Shown one piece after another: positions 53,956 through 64,000 of a stretch of 64,000 nucleotides of DNA. The translations under genes and the position numbers were made by a program. This stretch comes from Roridomyces roridus (taxonomy: Eukaryota > Basidiomycota > Agaricomycetes > Agaricales > Mycenaceae): the NCBI GenBank assembly GCA_029378245.1, contig JARKIF010000036.1:124001-188000 (forward strand), written 5' to 3'. The stretch's first letter is position 1. Every line of letters begins with the position of its first letter. The notes below the pieces were generated by a model, which worked only from the letters and a program-made list of their open reading frames with translations, ran no database searches and was not told the DNA's origin.

Positions 53956-55607
53956 CTAGAATGAACGCACAATGGGATGAGAGCTCCCCAGCTGGGGATG
54001 CTGTGAGTATTTCTTCGCCAGTATCTCTCTGGCGGGATATCCGTGAGTCGGTTACGACGAGGTCAAGAAGGAGAGCGCACCGCATGTTGTCTATCAGATC
54101 CTTGAACGACTGCTTGGGATGCATCTCTGGCGGCTTGCTATGAGCGTTCTGGGAAACGAGACACTGAAGACGTACTGATAGCTTTAATGAACGCCTGATG
54201 CGGGAATTACCTCACTGCAAAAAGGATCGAATCGAGACGCACGTAGCTGGCAGCACCCACAGCCTCCCCCTCCAAGAAAGTATCTGCACTCGTCTCGTCG
54301 TCTTTGCACCCACCGATAGAGATGACATCCGCTGGTGAAGCATCCCGCCGACGCGCTCGTGCGGAGACCCGGTGCATCTTGGGGTACCCGTGGTGGTTGT
54401 ACTGTGTGTCTCAGAGTTAGTGGTGTCGGAGGGTAGGCGAGTGCTTGTTGAATACCATGTACGGGAGATCTGAATGTATCTGTGAGTGAATCGAAGTGGT
54501 GACACACGAAGGAGATACCAAGAACAGTCCCGGAATGGCAGGACTAAAAGATATTCAATACGGAGGGTAATTCAAATTCAATGTCAGACGTACGTCAAAG
54601 ACGGCCTTGATACGACTTGAAATTCAAGACGGCGAAGGCAGGGATGAACGAACCGTGAGTCGGCATCCAGCAGGCAAGGGAGAAACCTTGAAACATTCCG
54701 TCACTGAGTCGAGATTGGAGTTTAAAAGGGAACATGTTACCATGGTATTGTGCATTTCCTATGCACAGATCAGATAGACACATGAGAAGAGCGAGAAACA
54801 ACAATACGTTATCCACGATTTGCCCCGCTTGTTCAAAGTCGACGGGAAAGATGACTGTATGCCCGTCAATATCAAGTTGCTAACGCAGGGGCGCACGAAC
54901 CGTCGTCGTAACCGCTCTCCTCATATCCCTCCCGATCGCGCGCTTGGCCACCATGTCCGGAATCTACCCAAAGAACTCAAGAAAAAATCAAGGGCACTCG
55001 GAATACTCACAATGGAAGAACAACGCATCATCTGGTTTCGCACCGCGCACCAACCACTTCATGGCCTTGATCATGTTCTTCCTCGTCGGCTGTCCGCGGG
55101 GATTCGGGCTGTCGTCAGTGAGTACAACGATCTCCTCTGGTCGATAGCCCGCGTGCTCTAGCTCTGTGATTCAGCGGGCTGATATGAGAGCAGCGCTCTG
55201 GGACGCACCGACGAGAAAGACAAAGGTGTGCTTGGCATCCGTGATACATCCGCGTAGAGCGTGGCTCTGTCCGAGGTAGTTGATTCCAATCTTACATGAG
55301 GGGCTCGTGAGGGCTTCAGGACAAGTAGGATGGATATCGCACACAAAGCGCCCGTCGGCGTCCCGTGCATTTAGAGCGGCGGAAGAACGGGTGTGCTGGT
55401 GGCATGAAGTCGTTATGGGGCGCGGTAGGATGAGAGGCTGATTGGTGTCCGTGGCTGTTATCGTGGTGGGTAGGGAGAGCTCGAGCTTCCCCAGAGAAAT
55501 GCACCCCACTCGTTTCATGCGCGGGCGGCCGGCGAGGGTCGTCTCCCCAACTAGGCCTATGAGACACTGAGAGACGGCGGAGATGTATGAGACCTACGAT
55601 GAGCCAT
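53956..55607 (-). CDS. Metacaspase (324 aa, 15 exons)
   Basis: Exons on the minus strand: 55594-55607, 55343-55556, 55209-55290, 55011-55163, 54901-54963, 54808-54854, 54741-54758, 54654-54686, 54594-54605, 54519-54543, 54463-54479, 54243-54401, 54176-54194, 54081-54126 and 53956-54028. All junctions keep frame and are GT..AG. The product is a cysteine protease of the caspase-like clan that cleaves after Arg or Lys. Landmarks in order are a Pro/His-rich prodomain, RRRALCIGINYLGQ, ELEHAGYRPEEIVVLTDD, the catalytic His in YSGHGGQ, PLPAGCRLTAVFDSCHSG with the catalytic Cys, CKDDETSADTF, SYAFIKAI and the terminal AKKYSQHPQLGSSHP. The exons include very small ones (12, 14, 17, 18 and 19 nt). The first intron (37 bp) is the least certain. 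Confidence 0.85.
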
Positions 55608-55734
55608 GATGCGACGCAGACATCGCGATCTCAAAGTCAGTGGTGGTGGCTTGGGACAAGGAGCATGAGCCGAGGATGCCAAGGCGATGCGGCCATCATT
55701 TCCCCATCACGTCATCGCTCTCCTCTTGACTTCG

Positions 55735-56247
55735 TCAGTTCTTGTAAACACGCCGATAGAGAGGTATGTACCCACCAAAGAGAGCAGGAAGACGGAGATA
55801 GAGAGGGATATTATCAGAAGGACGAATAGAATGCTTCTTCGTGATCTGGCGCAGCGGGATGGGCGGGTCCGTTGTAAGTAAGTGAGGCGGAGTCGGATGA
55901 GACGACGCGCGGTGGCATGATGCAGGGACTCACCGATCCTGTCGCAATGCCCGAGTATTTGAAGCCAGCGGGCTGCTCGCCGTGTTCGCATGGGACCGTG
56001 TAGCTATCTCGTTGCCTACCCCAGCGAGTTGCTGGTTTGGGAAGGGCCGCTCTCGAAGTGCGTCCGGGGAGAAGGGGGACAGCCTGGACGTCTCGCGTGA
56101 GGCATCCGTTCTGAGCAGACGACGAGAAGCCGAACAACTAGAGATGGTGATGGTTGGAGCAAAGAAGCATCAGTACAGCTCGCTGTTTCGGCCGAACGAC
56201 CAATGTTCCGATGTTGGTGGACTTACCCAACCCGGATCAGCGCCCAT
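55735..56247 (-). CDS. Hypothetical protein (about 111 aa, three exons)
   Basis: Exons 56227-56247, 55934-56137 and 55735-55845 can be joined in frame (introns 89 and 88 bp). The product starts MGADPGWLFGF and contains YTVPCEHGEQPAGFKYSGIATG. No domain is recognised. An alternative frame of the last exon encodes a hydrophobic helix (LFVLLIISLSISVFLLSL), so the true gene may be a small membrane protein spliced differently. Confidence 0.3.
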
Positions 56248-57064
56248 GAAGATCATCAGTGTGAATTGCGGGGTTGTTGGGCCGTTGGCGTTCAATGCGA
56301 CGAAAAATTGAATTCACGGTTCAAATGTCAAGAGGCCGAGCGACTGTTGCCCGTCATGCCCATGGTGTAGGGGCTTGTGATGCAGCAAGTGCTGGAAATG
56401 AAAACACTCAACCGTAGCTTGAATTCTTCAGGTAGGGGAAGCGGATTCAAACACAACTGATCTGTCAACTCCTTGAGATTTGCGGGAGACCTGCATGCGC
56501 TCGCCAGTGTTGGGTTTCTCAACAGTTCATCAACGCTGCCGAGCTGGTCTGCGTTGGTGTAAGAACTCAAGCTGAGTGTTTAAATTTGGATCGAAACACT
56601 GCTGCGGTTCGATTGCGCGCTGAAAGACAGAAATGGAGCGTAAGTATCTAGGGCAATCACTTGATGGTAGCGGGCACTGGTCGATGTTTCAGGAATTCCC
56701 GCTGCATAATTACGAAACCTGCCGAATGCGGAGGAGATCAAACAGAGTCCAGACTGCTGGATCGCAGGACTAGCCTCAGGGTCAGTCCGAGTGTCCAGTG
56801 AACCCTTGATGAATGTTATCCAGTTTCAACACGGTGTTCAGATTGAAAAAAACACACGTGAATCGGGCGGTCTGATAGTCTGCCAGAGTCTGTTCAAAGT
56901 CTGCCGCAAGAAAGGTTGGTCATTTGAGCAACGCGATGCTGACAAAACGATAGAACTTCTTTCCTTATGGAGCTTTGCGCACTCATTCTCGGCGTTAGGT
57001 ACCGTATCGTTTTTATATAGACACCGTCGCCGACGGTGTCTTCTGGAACCTGCCACCACCCCCG
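56248..57064. other. Intergenic, no convincing gene
   Basis: One minus-strand frame at about 56328-56570 lacks an ATG. The right part should hold the promoter of the zinc-cluster gene; a tttttatatag tract lies at about 57009. Confidence 0.4.
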
Positions 57065-59140
57065 ATGTCCCCCGCCGCAGACCTACCTCAACGAGCCCTT
57101 GTTGGGAACATCAAAAACCCACCGTGCACCCTATGTAGGAAACGGAAAGTTGTGCGTATCTCGTCCTTCCTCGCTTCAATGATGAGCAAACTCACCTTGC
57201 ACAGCGGTGTGACGGACTCAGCCCTTGTACTCGGTGCTTGAGAGCAAAGACACCCGTCATATGCACGTTTATCGCCGAACCCGTCAATGACCGCCGTCCA
57301 CAGCTCCCGAAAGGCGCTGCATGTCTCCCTTGCCGGTACGCACCTTGGCTGCCTCGTTTCCTTCGGCTGAGCACCGGCTCTTGGCTAGAAAACGCAAAAG
57401 AGTACGACCTCATGCCCATATCTCTCCCGACTATTGACGCGAATCTCAGAGATGCGACGGAAATGTTCCATGCCAGGGATGCAAGTCATCGCGTCTGGAA
57501 GACTGTCGATATCAATATGATTTTTGGACAGAGGAGCTCTCGACCAAGCCTATCTGGCGCGTGGAAAAGGAGACGTGCGTTGCTAATGCCTCACCGCAAC
57601 GTCAGGACCTCGACCGAAATTCTGATACATCGGACGACATCTCCACGGTGCTTGATTTCCGGCTTCAGTGTCGGCGAAATAGCGGTCAGTCGTTTACTTG
57701 CTGGCTTCTCAAGCTCATTCTTTGTGTTTAGGCCCCGTTGAACCTACTCCCGGTACGCTGTATTTTGTATTCAATTCGACCCCGATGTATGGCACTCCGT
57801 CTGCTCGTGTATCTCCCTTGTGCCTCACGAACGAGCTATACAGTCTGTAAGTTGGAATTTCCATTCTATTGGCTCGCTTACATACTACTCAGACGAAACA
57901 CATTCCTCGCCCACTGCTGGCAGTACGGCCTTAACGTGACCCTAGAAAAGCGCGAAGCCCTCTCCCGCGGCGAAACTCTGGGTATCATCCATCCCGCCCT
58001 CGTCAACATCTGCCAACTCGTAGGCTACTTCCTTGCCATGCCCGGGACGTGGATCGCCAAATGGGGACTAACAGAGGGCGAGGCCACCGAAGCCCGCGCG
58101 GTCTCCCGCGTCCTGGACTCGCCTGGGAGTTCCGTAGTACATCTGGATGCCACGACGTCCATGCAGCTCCACACCTTGTTCAACATGTACTACGCAATCA
58201 AAGGCGATGATACGAGGCGCGTGACCTTGGCGCACCGGATGCAGGCGGTGTATTTGGAGAGTCCGCCTGATATCTATCCGGACGAGAGTACGAGTGAGGT
58301 GTTTGGACTTCCGTCTCTAGCTGCGTGTTGTCCCCATACGCCCGCAGGCGAGGCAAGGGCAGCGTTCTCGAGGATGATGACGCTCGAGATTGTGGGGATG
58401 CTGTTATTCCGGGAGGAGCCGATGTTTGACTCTTCGCTGAGGGATACCTTCAGATTGTTGATGGTAGGTTGTCGTGCCTCGCATCTTTTCTTTACTCAAA
58501 AATCTAGGTAACAAACGCAACAGATACTGAGATGAACTTTCTACACGCCAAGAGTGCGCTGTTGCTCCTCGACTCTCGGTCCCTGGTCGAAGAATGGGAT
58601 TCAGGTAAATTATGTACTTCCTTATTCCCTCCGCAGATCTAACCACTCCCAGCCTACACCCTTGAATCGACAACCTGGCACAAACGCTACGAGCTCCTCA
58701 TCGAAGACCTCACCTCCCACCTCTCTGTTGCCAAAACACCCCTCCTCGAACTCTCATTCATCCACCCAGCCCAAATCCTCACACTCAAAACATGCATCCT
58801 CATGACCCTCGCTGCGCTCGCCAACCTCCATTCCCTGTTTGCTCCGTTGCAGCCCTCCTCTCGCGCCCAACACGCAGAGACCATCGACGAGATGGCGTTG
58901 ATTTCGAGCTCGTTCGTCGCCGAGGATTATAGGTATTTCGAGGCGACCATTTCCCTGGCGTGGGCCGTTGCTGTGCGATCGGTGTCGACAGGCACGTTTT
59001 TGCCGTTGGAGGAGGTGAACGAGATCGACGCGGAATTCGACGTGGATGGGCTGCCAGGGCCGTCCCAGCGCTCGCTGGACATTATTCGGGGGTGTAATGC
59101 GACGTTTTCGAGGTGGTTTCCGTTTGTGAAGGAAGCTTGA
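57065..59140 (+). CDS. Fungal transcription factor with two Zn(II)2Cys6 clusters (570 aa)
   Basis: Eight exons join in frame: 57065-57151, 57205-57335, 57389-57401 (13 nt), 57450-57684, 57732-57846, 57893-58463, 58532-58604 and 58653-59140. The first binuclear zinc cluster, residues about 21-48, is C-TL-C-RKRKVR-C-DGLSP-C-TR-C and a final Cys, each half on a different exon. A second cluster, residues about 69-98, is CLPCRKRKRRC followed by C-QG-C and a final Cys, and its parts are spread over three exons. Such clusters bind CGG-containing DNA. The C-terminal 400 residues are helical (HPALVNICQLVGYFLAMPGTW, TLFNMYYAIKGDDTRR) like the fungal regulator 'middle homology' region, ending FVKEA. Two clusters in one protein are unusual. 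Confidence 0.85.
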
Positions 59141-59932
59141 GTGGAATTCCTGGGGGTGCACGGTAATTCATGTACTAATATCAATCTAGGCGTACATAAC
59201 TTATTCTTGCGGAAACATGCTAGACTGGCATACACAGATGACGCCTTTAAACCGCCTGTCTGAGTTCGGAGGTTCGATTCCTGCCGATGTCATCAGATGT
59301 CCATCGTAGCGACGTTTCTTTGTGTGAGCACGTTGGAAGAAGAGCCCCTGTTGCGGACACTCGAAATGAGATGAGGAATGCAGCGAAGAGTCGGTTAATT
59401 CGGAATACATGCCGCGGCCGTCGAGTGCCGATACAGATGAGGTAGGCTCAGTTACCTAGGGTCTATTTTTGGGAGTGTACTTCATGTACTAATACCTAGC
59501 CATACATAAACGGTTGCAGTCACCAATCTGGCTGAAACAGTTATGGTTAACCACTGGACTGATTAGATTCCGTATTGCCGTTGAGCGCATTTCTCGAACT
59601 ATATGCCTTGACTTGAAATATGCAGTCGCGATCGAGCTGAGACATTTACCCAGTAGGCTGCTTATATCCCACAGCAGACGTCCTCGGCTTCTGGGACGAG
59701 GGAAAGAAGAAGGAAGATGTGTGATCAAAATCAACAAGAACAAATTGTACAAAAGACGAATCTGGAAGCTATCTTTAGCCATTGTACGGTCGATAGTCTA
59801 CACTCTGCAAGATACAATTGGATAGGACTTGAGAATAAGCGGAGAAAGCTCACCGATGTTGCCCTCATGGTAAACTCGCGCTCTACTGGTCCTCTTCAAT
59901 GATATATCGAAGTCCTGGAAAAACACGATTTC
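59141..59932. other. Intergenic with a tRNA-like sequence
   Basis: At about 59238-59296, GATGACG pairs with TGTCATC (seven base pairs, one G-T) around a perfect box B (GGTTCGATTCC). Only 59 nt are enclosed and no D-arm fits, so it is tRNA-like, possibly a SINE head or a decayed tRNA gene. The rest has no gene. Its right end is the duplicated 3' flank shared with 50.5 kb. Confidence 0.4.
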
Positions 59933-60860
59933 TCAGCGGGTCAAGCGAGACCCAGAGGAGAGCTTACTGTCTATTTCACCACTCCGCCGTTTAGCGATAA
60001 AGTCCTCAGCTCGGGACCAAAAGTCGATGCCCGTCAGCGCACCCGTGCACCAGTCTCGACCTCCGTATTCATGAGACATTTGGACGAACCGCCAGTCCTC
60101 GTGAAGCTCGTGCAGCACGGGAACATCTTCCACGCTGAAACCCGGCGATGATGTTTTGTACCCCAAAACCCGCAGAGCCGTGGATGTACCCAGCAGCTCG
60201 GGACACAGGTTCAGGAAATCGGAGTCATCTTCGTGAAAGGCGAGGTGGGAAAGGGTCCGGATCTGGGCTACTACACGCCAGATTTCGACGTGAATCTCCA
60301 ACGTGGTTCCGAATCGGAATATCTCGAGGTGTGTCAATCGGGAGAGGACAGGGAGGGCTAAAAGATCATCCAGAGCTAAAAGATCGTCGAAGTGAGTATG
60401 GAGACGTTTCGGGGACAGAGATCCGATAGCATGTAATAGTGCATTCGTGGGCGCGAACGGGATCGCCACCCCGACGTTCTCGGCTTTAGAGGCAGCCGAA
60501 ATAAATGGTTCGGTGGCATCATGGGGAAGCCATTCCAGCCAAAGGTTACGGACAGAGTTTTTAAGAGCGTGAGGCGGAATAGACGATGCACGAGTCAGGT
60601 TGCGATCGTCAATGAAGGGGTATCCCCTCTCCCTAGGGTCCGATTCCGACCCCACTAACATGAGGATTCGATACAAGAAAGGCTCGACCCTACAGACTAC
60701 GGTCAGCCCCAAATGCGGGACGGTAGATTTCTTACCATATCTTCACTCGCCAGGCTACAAGCATGAGTCTTGGGACACACAGAGGGTCTGTGTACGCCGC
60801 TTGCTCGAATATCTTGTGTTCGAGCTCCAACGGAAGAGTAGATGGGGCAGATTGAGACAT
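59933..60860 (-). CDS. F-box-like/LRR-like protein, paralogue 2 (293 aa)
   Basis: Exons 60736-60860 and 59933-60689 with a 46-bp intron; the exon 1 length (125 nt) is identical to paralogue 1. F-box-like STLPLELEHKIFEQAAYTDP, then VPRLMLVAWRVKIWVEPFLYRIL across the splice. The leucine-rich body includes NLWLEWLPHDATEPF, LLALDDLLALPVLSRLTHLEIF and LSHLAFHEDDSDFLNLCP, and the end is DFWSRAEDFIAKRRSGEIDSK. Differences from paralogue 1 are spread over the whole length, so the duplication is not very recent. Function inferred only from the F-box. Confidence 0.8.
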
Positions 60861-61406
60861 TCGTGACGTGGCGGTCGCGGTCGACTGGCGGTACCAGGGG
60901 TCTCGCGCCGCTGGTTGATCCGCCTCGAAATCAGTGACAATGACTCATCCTGCCAGCTTGCTTGCGGCGTTCGCTCTGATTCAAGATAATCGAATGCCAT
61001 TCGGCCTGACCCGTCAGACAACATAAATTCAGATGGACTGTCTCTGTACACTCACTACACCCGCAGAGAAGTTGGAGAATTACGGCAGCGTGCGCTCAGA
61101 TGTTATGGCACTGCAGGGATTTGGCAGGGATTCAAACCTCCAGGCTCCCTCACAGGCGACCAATATTTTGTGGTGGGGGTTATGACCAAAGGAGGTGAGC
61201 ACCACTCGACTTCTCCCTAGTCGAACTTCATGTTCATTCATTACAGTACAATACAACGCGATCAACGCAAAAGTCATTAATATTATTCCATTCCTCATGC
61301 ACTCCCCGTCGAATTACCCGTCCCCGCACCCTCAAACGGCCTCGTATTTGCCTGCGCACCCAACTGCACACTCTCGCCTGTCGCAGGATCAAAGAAAACA
61401 TTGGGG
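60861..61406. other. Intergenic, no gene seen
   Basis: A T-arm-like sequence (ggtttgaatccctgcc on the minus strand) lies at about 61124-61139. Downstream of the small gene, a second frame at 61295-61406 encodes DPNVFFDPATGESVQLG, which may be its displaced C-terminus. Confidence 0.4.
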
Positions 61407-61681
61407 TCAAGCGGGATCCTGCGCCTGAACCAAGCCGTTGAGCTCAGGGTTCTTTGGCGCTGTCTGGCAGAAGACCGAGTTGCGGGACGTCTCCGGTTTG
61501 GTTTTGAAATCCGGGGGCGTGTTCTTCTCTGTCTGACGGTACTCAATGGCAATGGCGAGCATCGCAGCTTGGGTTGTTGCATTGAATTGTTTGCTCGTGT
61601 CTGAAATTTAAAGACGTGAGTGACTAATCTCCAGGCCGAGACACAAAGGACAGCAGACATACCGATAATCTGATCCGCCAT
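61407..61681 (-). CDS. Small hypothetical protein (70 aa, two exons)
   Basis: Exons 61663-61681 and 61407-61600 with a 62-bp intron. The protein starts MADQIIDTSKQFNATTQAA, continues PPDFKTKPETSRNSVFCQTAPKN and LNGLVQAQD, and stops. Immediately after the stop the neighbouring frame reads DPNVFFDPATGES, which looks like natural continuation, so a recent one- or two-base change may have cut the protein short. I recognise no domain. A Copia LTR begins about 14 bp upstream of the ATG, so its promoter has been displaced. Confidence 0.55.
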
Positions 61682-61694
61682 GTCCTGTTGCGCA

Positions 61695-61872
61695 TGTTGT
61701 AATTATAATTATTTCCCCGAGATTCTACCCGATTCTATTTACTCAGCTATTGCTAATTCTCTCTTCACTGTAGTAGAATCTTCTAGATATTATCCGTAGT
61801 ATATAAGCCCGTAGTTCAACCACTGAATGCATTATTCTTCTCTTGTTCACACTCATCGAACATCATCCAACA
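61695..61872 (+). repeat. 5' LTR of a second Copia element
   Basis: About 178 bp, TGTTGTAATT..CATCCAACA, with a TATA-like gtatataag at about 61798. The left limit could be 61686 (TGTTGCGC). The 3' LTR is outside the window. Confidence 0.75.
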
Positions 61873-61874
61873 AT

Positions 61875-61889
61875 AGGTTATGGGCCCCG
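61875..61889 (+). promoter_or_regulatory. Primer-binding site of the second Copia element
   Basis: AGGTTATGGGCCCC, the same initiator-tRNA-Met anticodon-arm complement as at 9916, two bases from the LTR. Confidence 0.7.
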
Positions 61890-62112
61890 GCCGTAACTGA
61901 ACTTCTCCCGAATAATCACACGTCTATCACCAGCTTGACCGCTCAAACCGTCACACACGTTAATCACCGGTTTTCGACGCACACTCGACGCCTCTCGATA
62001 ATCACACGCCAGCTTGACAGCTCAAACCGTCACACGCCTTGATCACCGTTTTTCGACGCACACTCGACGCCTCTCGATCTAAACCTAGGATCACCATCCC
62101 CACATTGTTATC

Positions 62113-64000
62113 ATGTCCGAATCATCGACATCCGCCTACCGCATCCAGCATCTCCTTGGGGAGGAGAACTACGCTACATGGGCTGTGAAAATGACCGACA
62201 TTCTCACTGATCAGAATCTGATCGAATATGTCACCGGTACCATTCCACGCCCCGTCCACACCTTTAACGCCAGTGGAGAAATTGTTGATCCACAGAGCGC
62301 GAAGGCGAAGGAAATTCTTGATTGGGATCGTAAGGACCGACAGGCCCTCTCCCAGATCCGTCTTCGTGTTTCCGACGATCCGTTGGTGTACATTACTGAC
62401 GCCACATCGTCATTCACAGCCTGGACCACCCTTGCCGACACCTATCAGCCGAAAGGTGTGATCGCCATCGTCCTTCTCCGTCGGCAACTCTCACGCCTCC
62501 ACTGCGAGGAAGGTGGGAACGTTGAAGAGCACATTCGAGCTCTCAAAAATCTACGCACCAAGTTGGCCGCCCAGGGCGCCAAATTATCGGAGGAGGAATA
62601 CTCCATCACCCTTCTCACGTCACTGCCGGATTCCTGGGACACTTTTACCTCAGGCATCGACACGGCATCGTTGACGGACTCCACCAAACTCGTGGCTCGT
62701 ATTCTCGAGCAGGACCGCCGGCGACGAGCCAAACCCTCATCCGACGAGGTAGCGCTCCCGGCACACGGCAAGAAATTCGGCAAGCCCGCCAAATTCAACG
62801 CCAAAGTCACATGCTATGGCTGCGGCAGAATTGGGCACATGGTTTCGGATTGCCGCGACGTGAAAGCTGGGAGAACATTCACACAGTCCCAGAAGGAGCA
62901 GAACACGCGCCAATCAAAGGAGCGTTATGCCAATAAGAATCACGCACACATCGCGGAACCAATCCCTAGCCCCGAATCATCGGATTTTGCTTTTATGGCA
63001 CGGGACTCCACCGCACCCGCTCTGTCCCCTGACGCCTGGCTCGCCGATTCCGGCGCCACATCTCACATCATCAAGAAGCGGGAATTATTCACCACTTACG
63101 CGCACAGTGACCGAACCATCACTGGTTTCGGCAGTGTGAAATGCGACGGCACCGGCTCCGCTGTCATTGCCTCTCATGTCAAGAGTTCGGCATACAACAT
63201 CACACTCAATAATTCCCTTCATGTCCCCAGCTCGCCATACAACCTCTTGTCCATCAGCCGCATTGCCGATGCTGGCTTTCTGATCCAATTTGACGGTGAT
63301 TACATGCACATATTCACCAAGGGATCCAGTCGACGCGAAATCATGCGTGGCAGAAAGATCGGTAACCTCTACTTACTCCAGATCACTCAACCTGCCAACC
63401 GCATCACGGCCGCCGCCGCCGCCATGCCCGCTGTTCCATCAGTCCCATCACCCGTTCCGACTGCACCCGCCGTTTCCACTGTACCAACCTTTGCCGCCGT
63501 TGCTCCCGCACACTCATGGGACAAATGGCATCGTATTTTTGGCCATATCTCGCCGGCATCCATCCGGATGTTGAAGAACAACAACATGGTCAATGGGATG
63601 AGGGTTGATCCCACCAGCACACCCTCAGCACAGTGCGTGGCATGCATCAAAGCCAAGTCACACGTCACTCCGTTTCCAGCCGAGGCTGAACGGACATATT
63701 CTGACATCGGTGACAACACTTTCACAGATGTTTGGGGACCATCGCGCGTCACCGGCATCTCGGGCGAGCGCTATTACATCAGCTTCACGGACGCAAAGAC
63801 ACGCCGCACTATCCTCTACTTCATGAAGAAGCGCACGGAGGTCATAGACAAAATGCAGCACTACAACGCGTACATTTCCACGCAAACCGGCAAACGTGTC
63901 AAAGCTTTTCATTGTGACAACGCCAAGGAATACATTTCTAAGGCAGTTCGCGACTATCTCGGCTCCCGCGGCATCCGTCTTGAGCTCACGGCACCTTACT
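62113..64000 (+). CDS. Copia Gag-Pol polyprotein, 3' part beyond the window
   Basis: The frame is open from an ATG at 62113 to the window edge (629 codons). Gag starts with YRIQHLLGEENYATWAVKM and has SRLHCEEGGNVEEHI and LTSLPDSWDTF. A zinc knuckle (CYGCGRIGHMVSDC) is near residue 232. The protease motif WLADSGATSHI is near residue 310, with the active-site Asp-Ser-Gly. The pre-integrase zinc finger begins WHRIFGHIS near residue 471 and ends CVACIKAKS. The integrase core begins TDVWGPS and reaches FHCDNAKEY, giving the first two acidic residues. Reverse transcriptase and RNase H should follow outside. The gene looks intact so far. Confidence 0.95.
   Translation, partial: MSESSTSAYRIQHLLGEENYATWAVKMTDILTDQNLIEYVTGTIPRPVHTFNASGEIVDPQSAKAKEILDWDRKDRQALSQIRLRVSDDPLVYITDATSSFTAWTTLADTYQPKGVIAIVLLRRQLSRLHCEEGGNVEEHIRALKNLRTKLAAQGAKLSEEEYSITLLTSLPDSWDTFTSGIDTASLTDSTKLVARILEQDRRRRAKPSSDEVALPAHGKKFGKPAKFNAKVTCYGCGRIGHMVSDCRDVKAGRTFTQSQKEQNTRQSKERYANKNHAHIAEPIPSPESSDFAFMARDSTAPALSPDAWLADSGATSHIIKKRELFTTYAHSDRTITGFGSVKCDGTGSAVIASHVKSSAYNITLNNSLHVPSSPYNLLSISRIADAGFLIQFDGDYMHIFTKGSSRREIMRGRKIGNLYLLQITQPANRITAAAAAMPAVPSVPSPVPTAPAVSTVPTFAAVAPAHSWDKWHRIFGHISPASIRMLKNNNMVNGMRVDPTSTPSAQCVACIKAKSHVTPFPAEAERTYSDIGDNTFTDVWGPSRVTGISGERYYISFTDAKTRRTILYFMKKRTEVIDKMQHYNAYISTQTGKRVKAFHCDNAKEYISKAVRDYLGSRGIRLELTAPY

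Larger units (their letters stand above)
61695..64000 (+). mobile_element. Copia LTR retrotransposon, 5' part
   Basis: LTR, primer-binding site and open Gag-Pol frame in the canonical Copia order. It could be the kind of autonomous partner that the gag-only element at 9731 needs: both share the primer-binding site and LTR length class, but their LTR sequences differ. Confidence 0.9.

Noticed and set aside
54595..54816. Minus-strand frame with a signal-peptide-like start
   Set aside because: It begins at GTG, not ATG, and the region is fully explained by metacaspase exons and introns.
56328..56570. 80-codon minus-strand frame
   Set aside because: It has no ATG and no compatible upstream exon was found.

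Overview
The window is nuclear DNA of a fungus, most likely a mushroom-type basidiomycete (Agaricomycetes). The genes carry many 45-60 bp GT..AG introns. The transposases are fungal types: a Plavaka-like Tnp2 transposase and a KDZ transposase. The host families (F-box, BTB, MYND, GNAT, metacaspase, Zn2Cys6) fit the same group. There are no rRNA genes, no CRISPR arrays and no prokaryotic operons. Most host genes had to be put together from several exons by matching splice sites and reading frames by eye.

Region 1 (1-9730) is transposon debris. It holds a Tnp2 transposase running off the left edge, with a divergent companion gene. Next comes a KDZ transposase pseudogene hit by a solo LTR and a MITE, then two elements packed with short inverted motifs. 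No host gene is convincing from 7.8 to 9.7 kb.

Region 2 (9731-23758) is a four-level nest. A 1.4 kb gag-only Copia-type LTR element (TSD AGATC) was hit inside gag by a TIR element with a 9-bp TSD. That element was hit by a second TIR element, which was in turn hit by an apparently intact 7.7 kb Gypsy element on the minus strand. Each level can be peeled off, and the Copia gag frame is restored exactly across the outer insertion.

Region 3 (24-44 kb) is a local cluster of one F-box-like family. Three copies are intact (about 476, 470 and 461 aa). At least five are broken, each in a different way: hAT-type MITEs, small indels, an in-frame stop, or a gene split by a 2.7 kb insertion. A BTB gene sits inside the cluster. 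F-box and BTB proteins are typically ubiquitin-ligase adaptors, so the region may feed protein turnover, but no substrate can be read from the sequence.

Region 4 (44.4-61.7 kb) is the gene-rich part. It contains a MYND protein, a six-exon 66-aa gene, a zinc-finger protein, two paralogous F-box-like genes about 9 kb apart, a small secreted six-cysteine peptide with a defensin-like (CS-alpha-beta) spacing, a GNAT acetyltransferase, a 15-exon metacaspase, a transcription factor with two Zn2Cys6 clusters, and a small conserved-looking gene. Region 5 (61.7 kb to the end) is the 5' half of an apparently intact Copia element whose LTR starts about 14 bp upstream of that last gene's start codon.
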